From contig OY829542.1 of the NCBI GenBank assembly GCA_963691705.1, forward strand, positions 26,956,579-27,020,578: 64,000 nucleotides of DNA, written 5' to 3'. Both the position numbers and the translations under genes were made by a program. Below the pieces are notes generated by a model. It did not search any database, was not told the origin of the DNA, and was given only the letters and a program-made list of their open reading frames with translations. Position 1 is the first letter of the stretch, and each line of letters begins with the position of its first letter. Below, one piece after another: positions 63,816 to 64,000 of the stretch. Origin of the DNA: Viola odorata (Eukaryota > Streptophyta > Magnoliopsida > Malpighiales > Violaceae).

Positions 63816-63941
63816 ATCCTGACAAAAAATCGCCAGGACCGACTTCTGATGCAGAACCACCCCGGTACTTAGAGGGACTCTCCATAATAGAAGGAACGTT
63901 AGCCCTTGGTAAACACTCGGGCTCATTTTCAGTTGGGCTTA

Positions 63942-64000
63942 TGATAACAATTCACCTAAAAGTAAGGGTACTTTCGTCTATCACCCAGTGGGAAAGGACA
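63942..64000 (+). repeat. 3' LTR of element H, first 59 bp
   Basis: TGATAACAATTCACC... follows the junction block and resembles the E LTR start. It runs off the right edge. Confidence 0.85.

Larger units (their letters stand above)
57463..64000 (+). mobile_element. Element H, 3' part of a Tat-like element
   Basis: Contains only the antisense cassette and the start of a 3' LTR of the E type (63942, TGATAACAATTC). Gag-pol, repeat array and 5' LTR are missing to the left, where H joins element I. The cassette genes a, b and cd are uninterrupted here, the best preserved set in the window. Confidence 0.88.

Overview
This is repeat-dense plant nuclear DNA, probably from an angiosperm, and I recognise no host gene in it. 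The 64 kb is a pile of nested LTR retrotransposons. I call them A to I; these names are mine. Element boundaries are fixed where I could read TG...CA LTR ends and matching 5-bp target-site duplications (TSDs).

Layout. A (1 to about 4080, minus strand) is a Ty3/gypsy element with reverse transcriptase, protease and gag, entering from the left edge. B (about 4623-7240, minus) is a probably non-autonomous element with an unfamiliar ORF. C (about 7880-9363, continuing at 39968-41984, plus) is a relative of A and hosts the rest. D (9364-9803 ... 39523-39962, minus) is a chromovirus with a chromodomain, inserted in C gag (TSD CTAGG). E (13762-38597, plus) is a giant Tat/Retand-like gypsy element inserted in D gag (TSD GAAAT). 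F (18117-28346, minus) is a deleted relative of E inserted in E pol (TSD GCCAT). This is nesting four deep: C > D > E > F. To the right, element I left a 1.45-kb LTR in C pol. That LTR was split by G (43142-56909, minus, TSD AAAAT), another Tat-like element with the best preserved pol here. H (57463 to the right edge) is the 3' part of a fourth Tat-like element.

The most striking feature is shared by E, F, G and H. Between pol and the 3' LTR each carries a 5-6 kb cassette read antisense to gag-pol. Reading inward from the 3' LTR the order is: gene a (about 125 codons), gene b (about 130-150 codons, proline-rich start and acidic end), gene cd (two exons) and gene e (three exons). After these comes a 75-90 bp tandem-repeat array that borders pol. 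Genes cd and e look like ancient duplicates. Each has an N-terminal domain resembling Pfam Transposase_28 ('putative gypsy type transposon'), a phase-1 GT-AG intron at the same place, a basic linker and a long coiled coil. Every cassette gene has its own TATA-like box at a gene-specific distance from the ATG. Antisense ORFs in Tat-lineage elements are already known; a four-gene, intron-containing set with its own promoters, present in four copies and less decayed than gag-pol in E, deserves a closer look.

Gag-pol genes are all broken, mostly by C-to-T type nonsense changes. LTR pair divergence, counted by eye, falls with nesting depth (D 3.9%, E 2.0%, F 1.6%), in agreement with the insertion order read from the TSDs.
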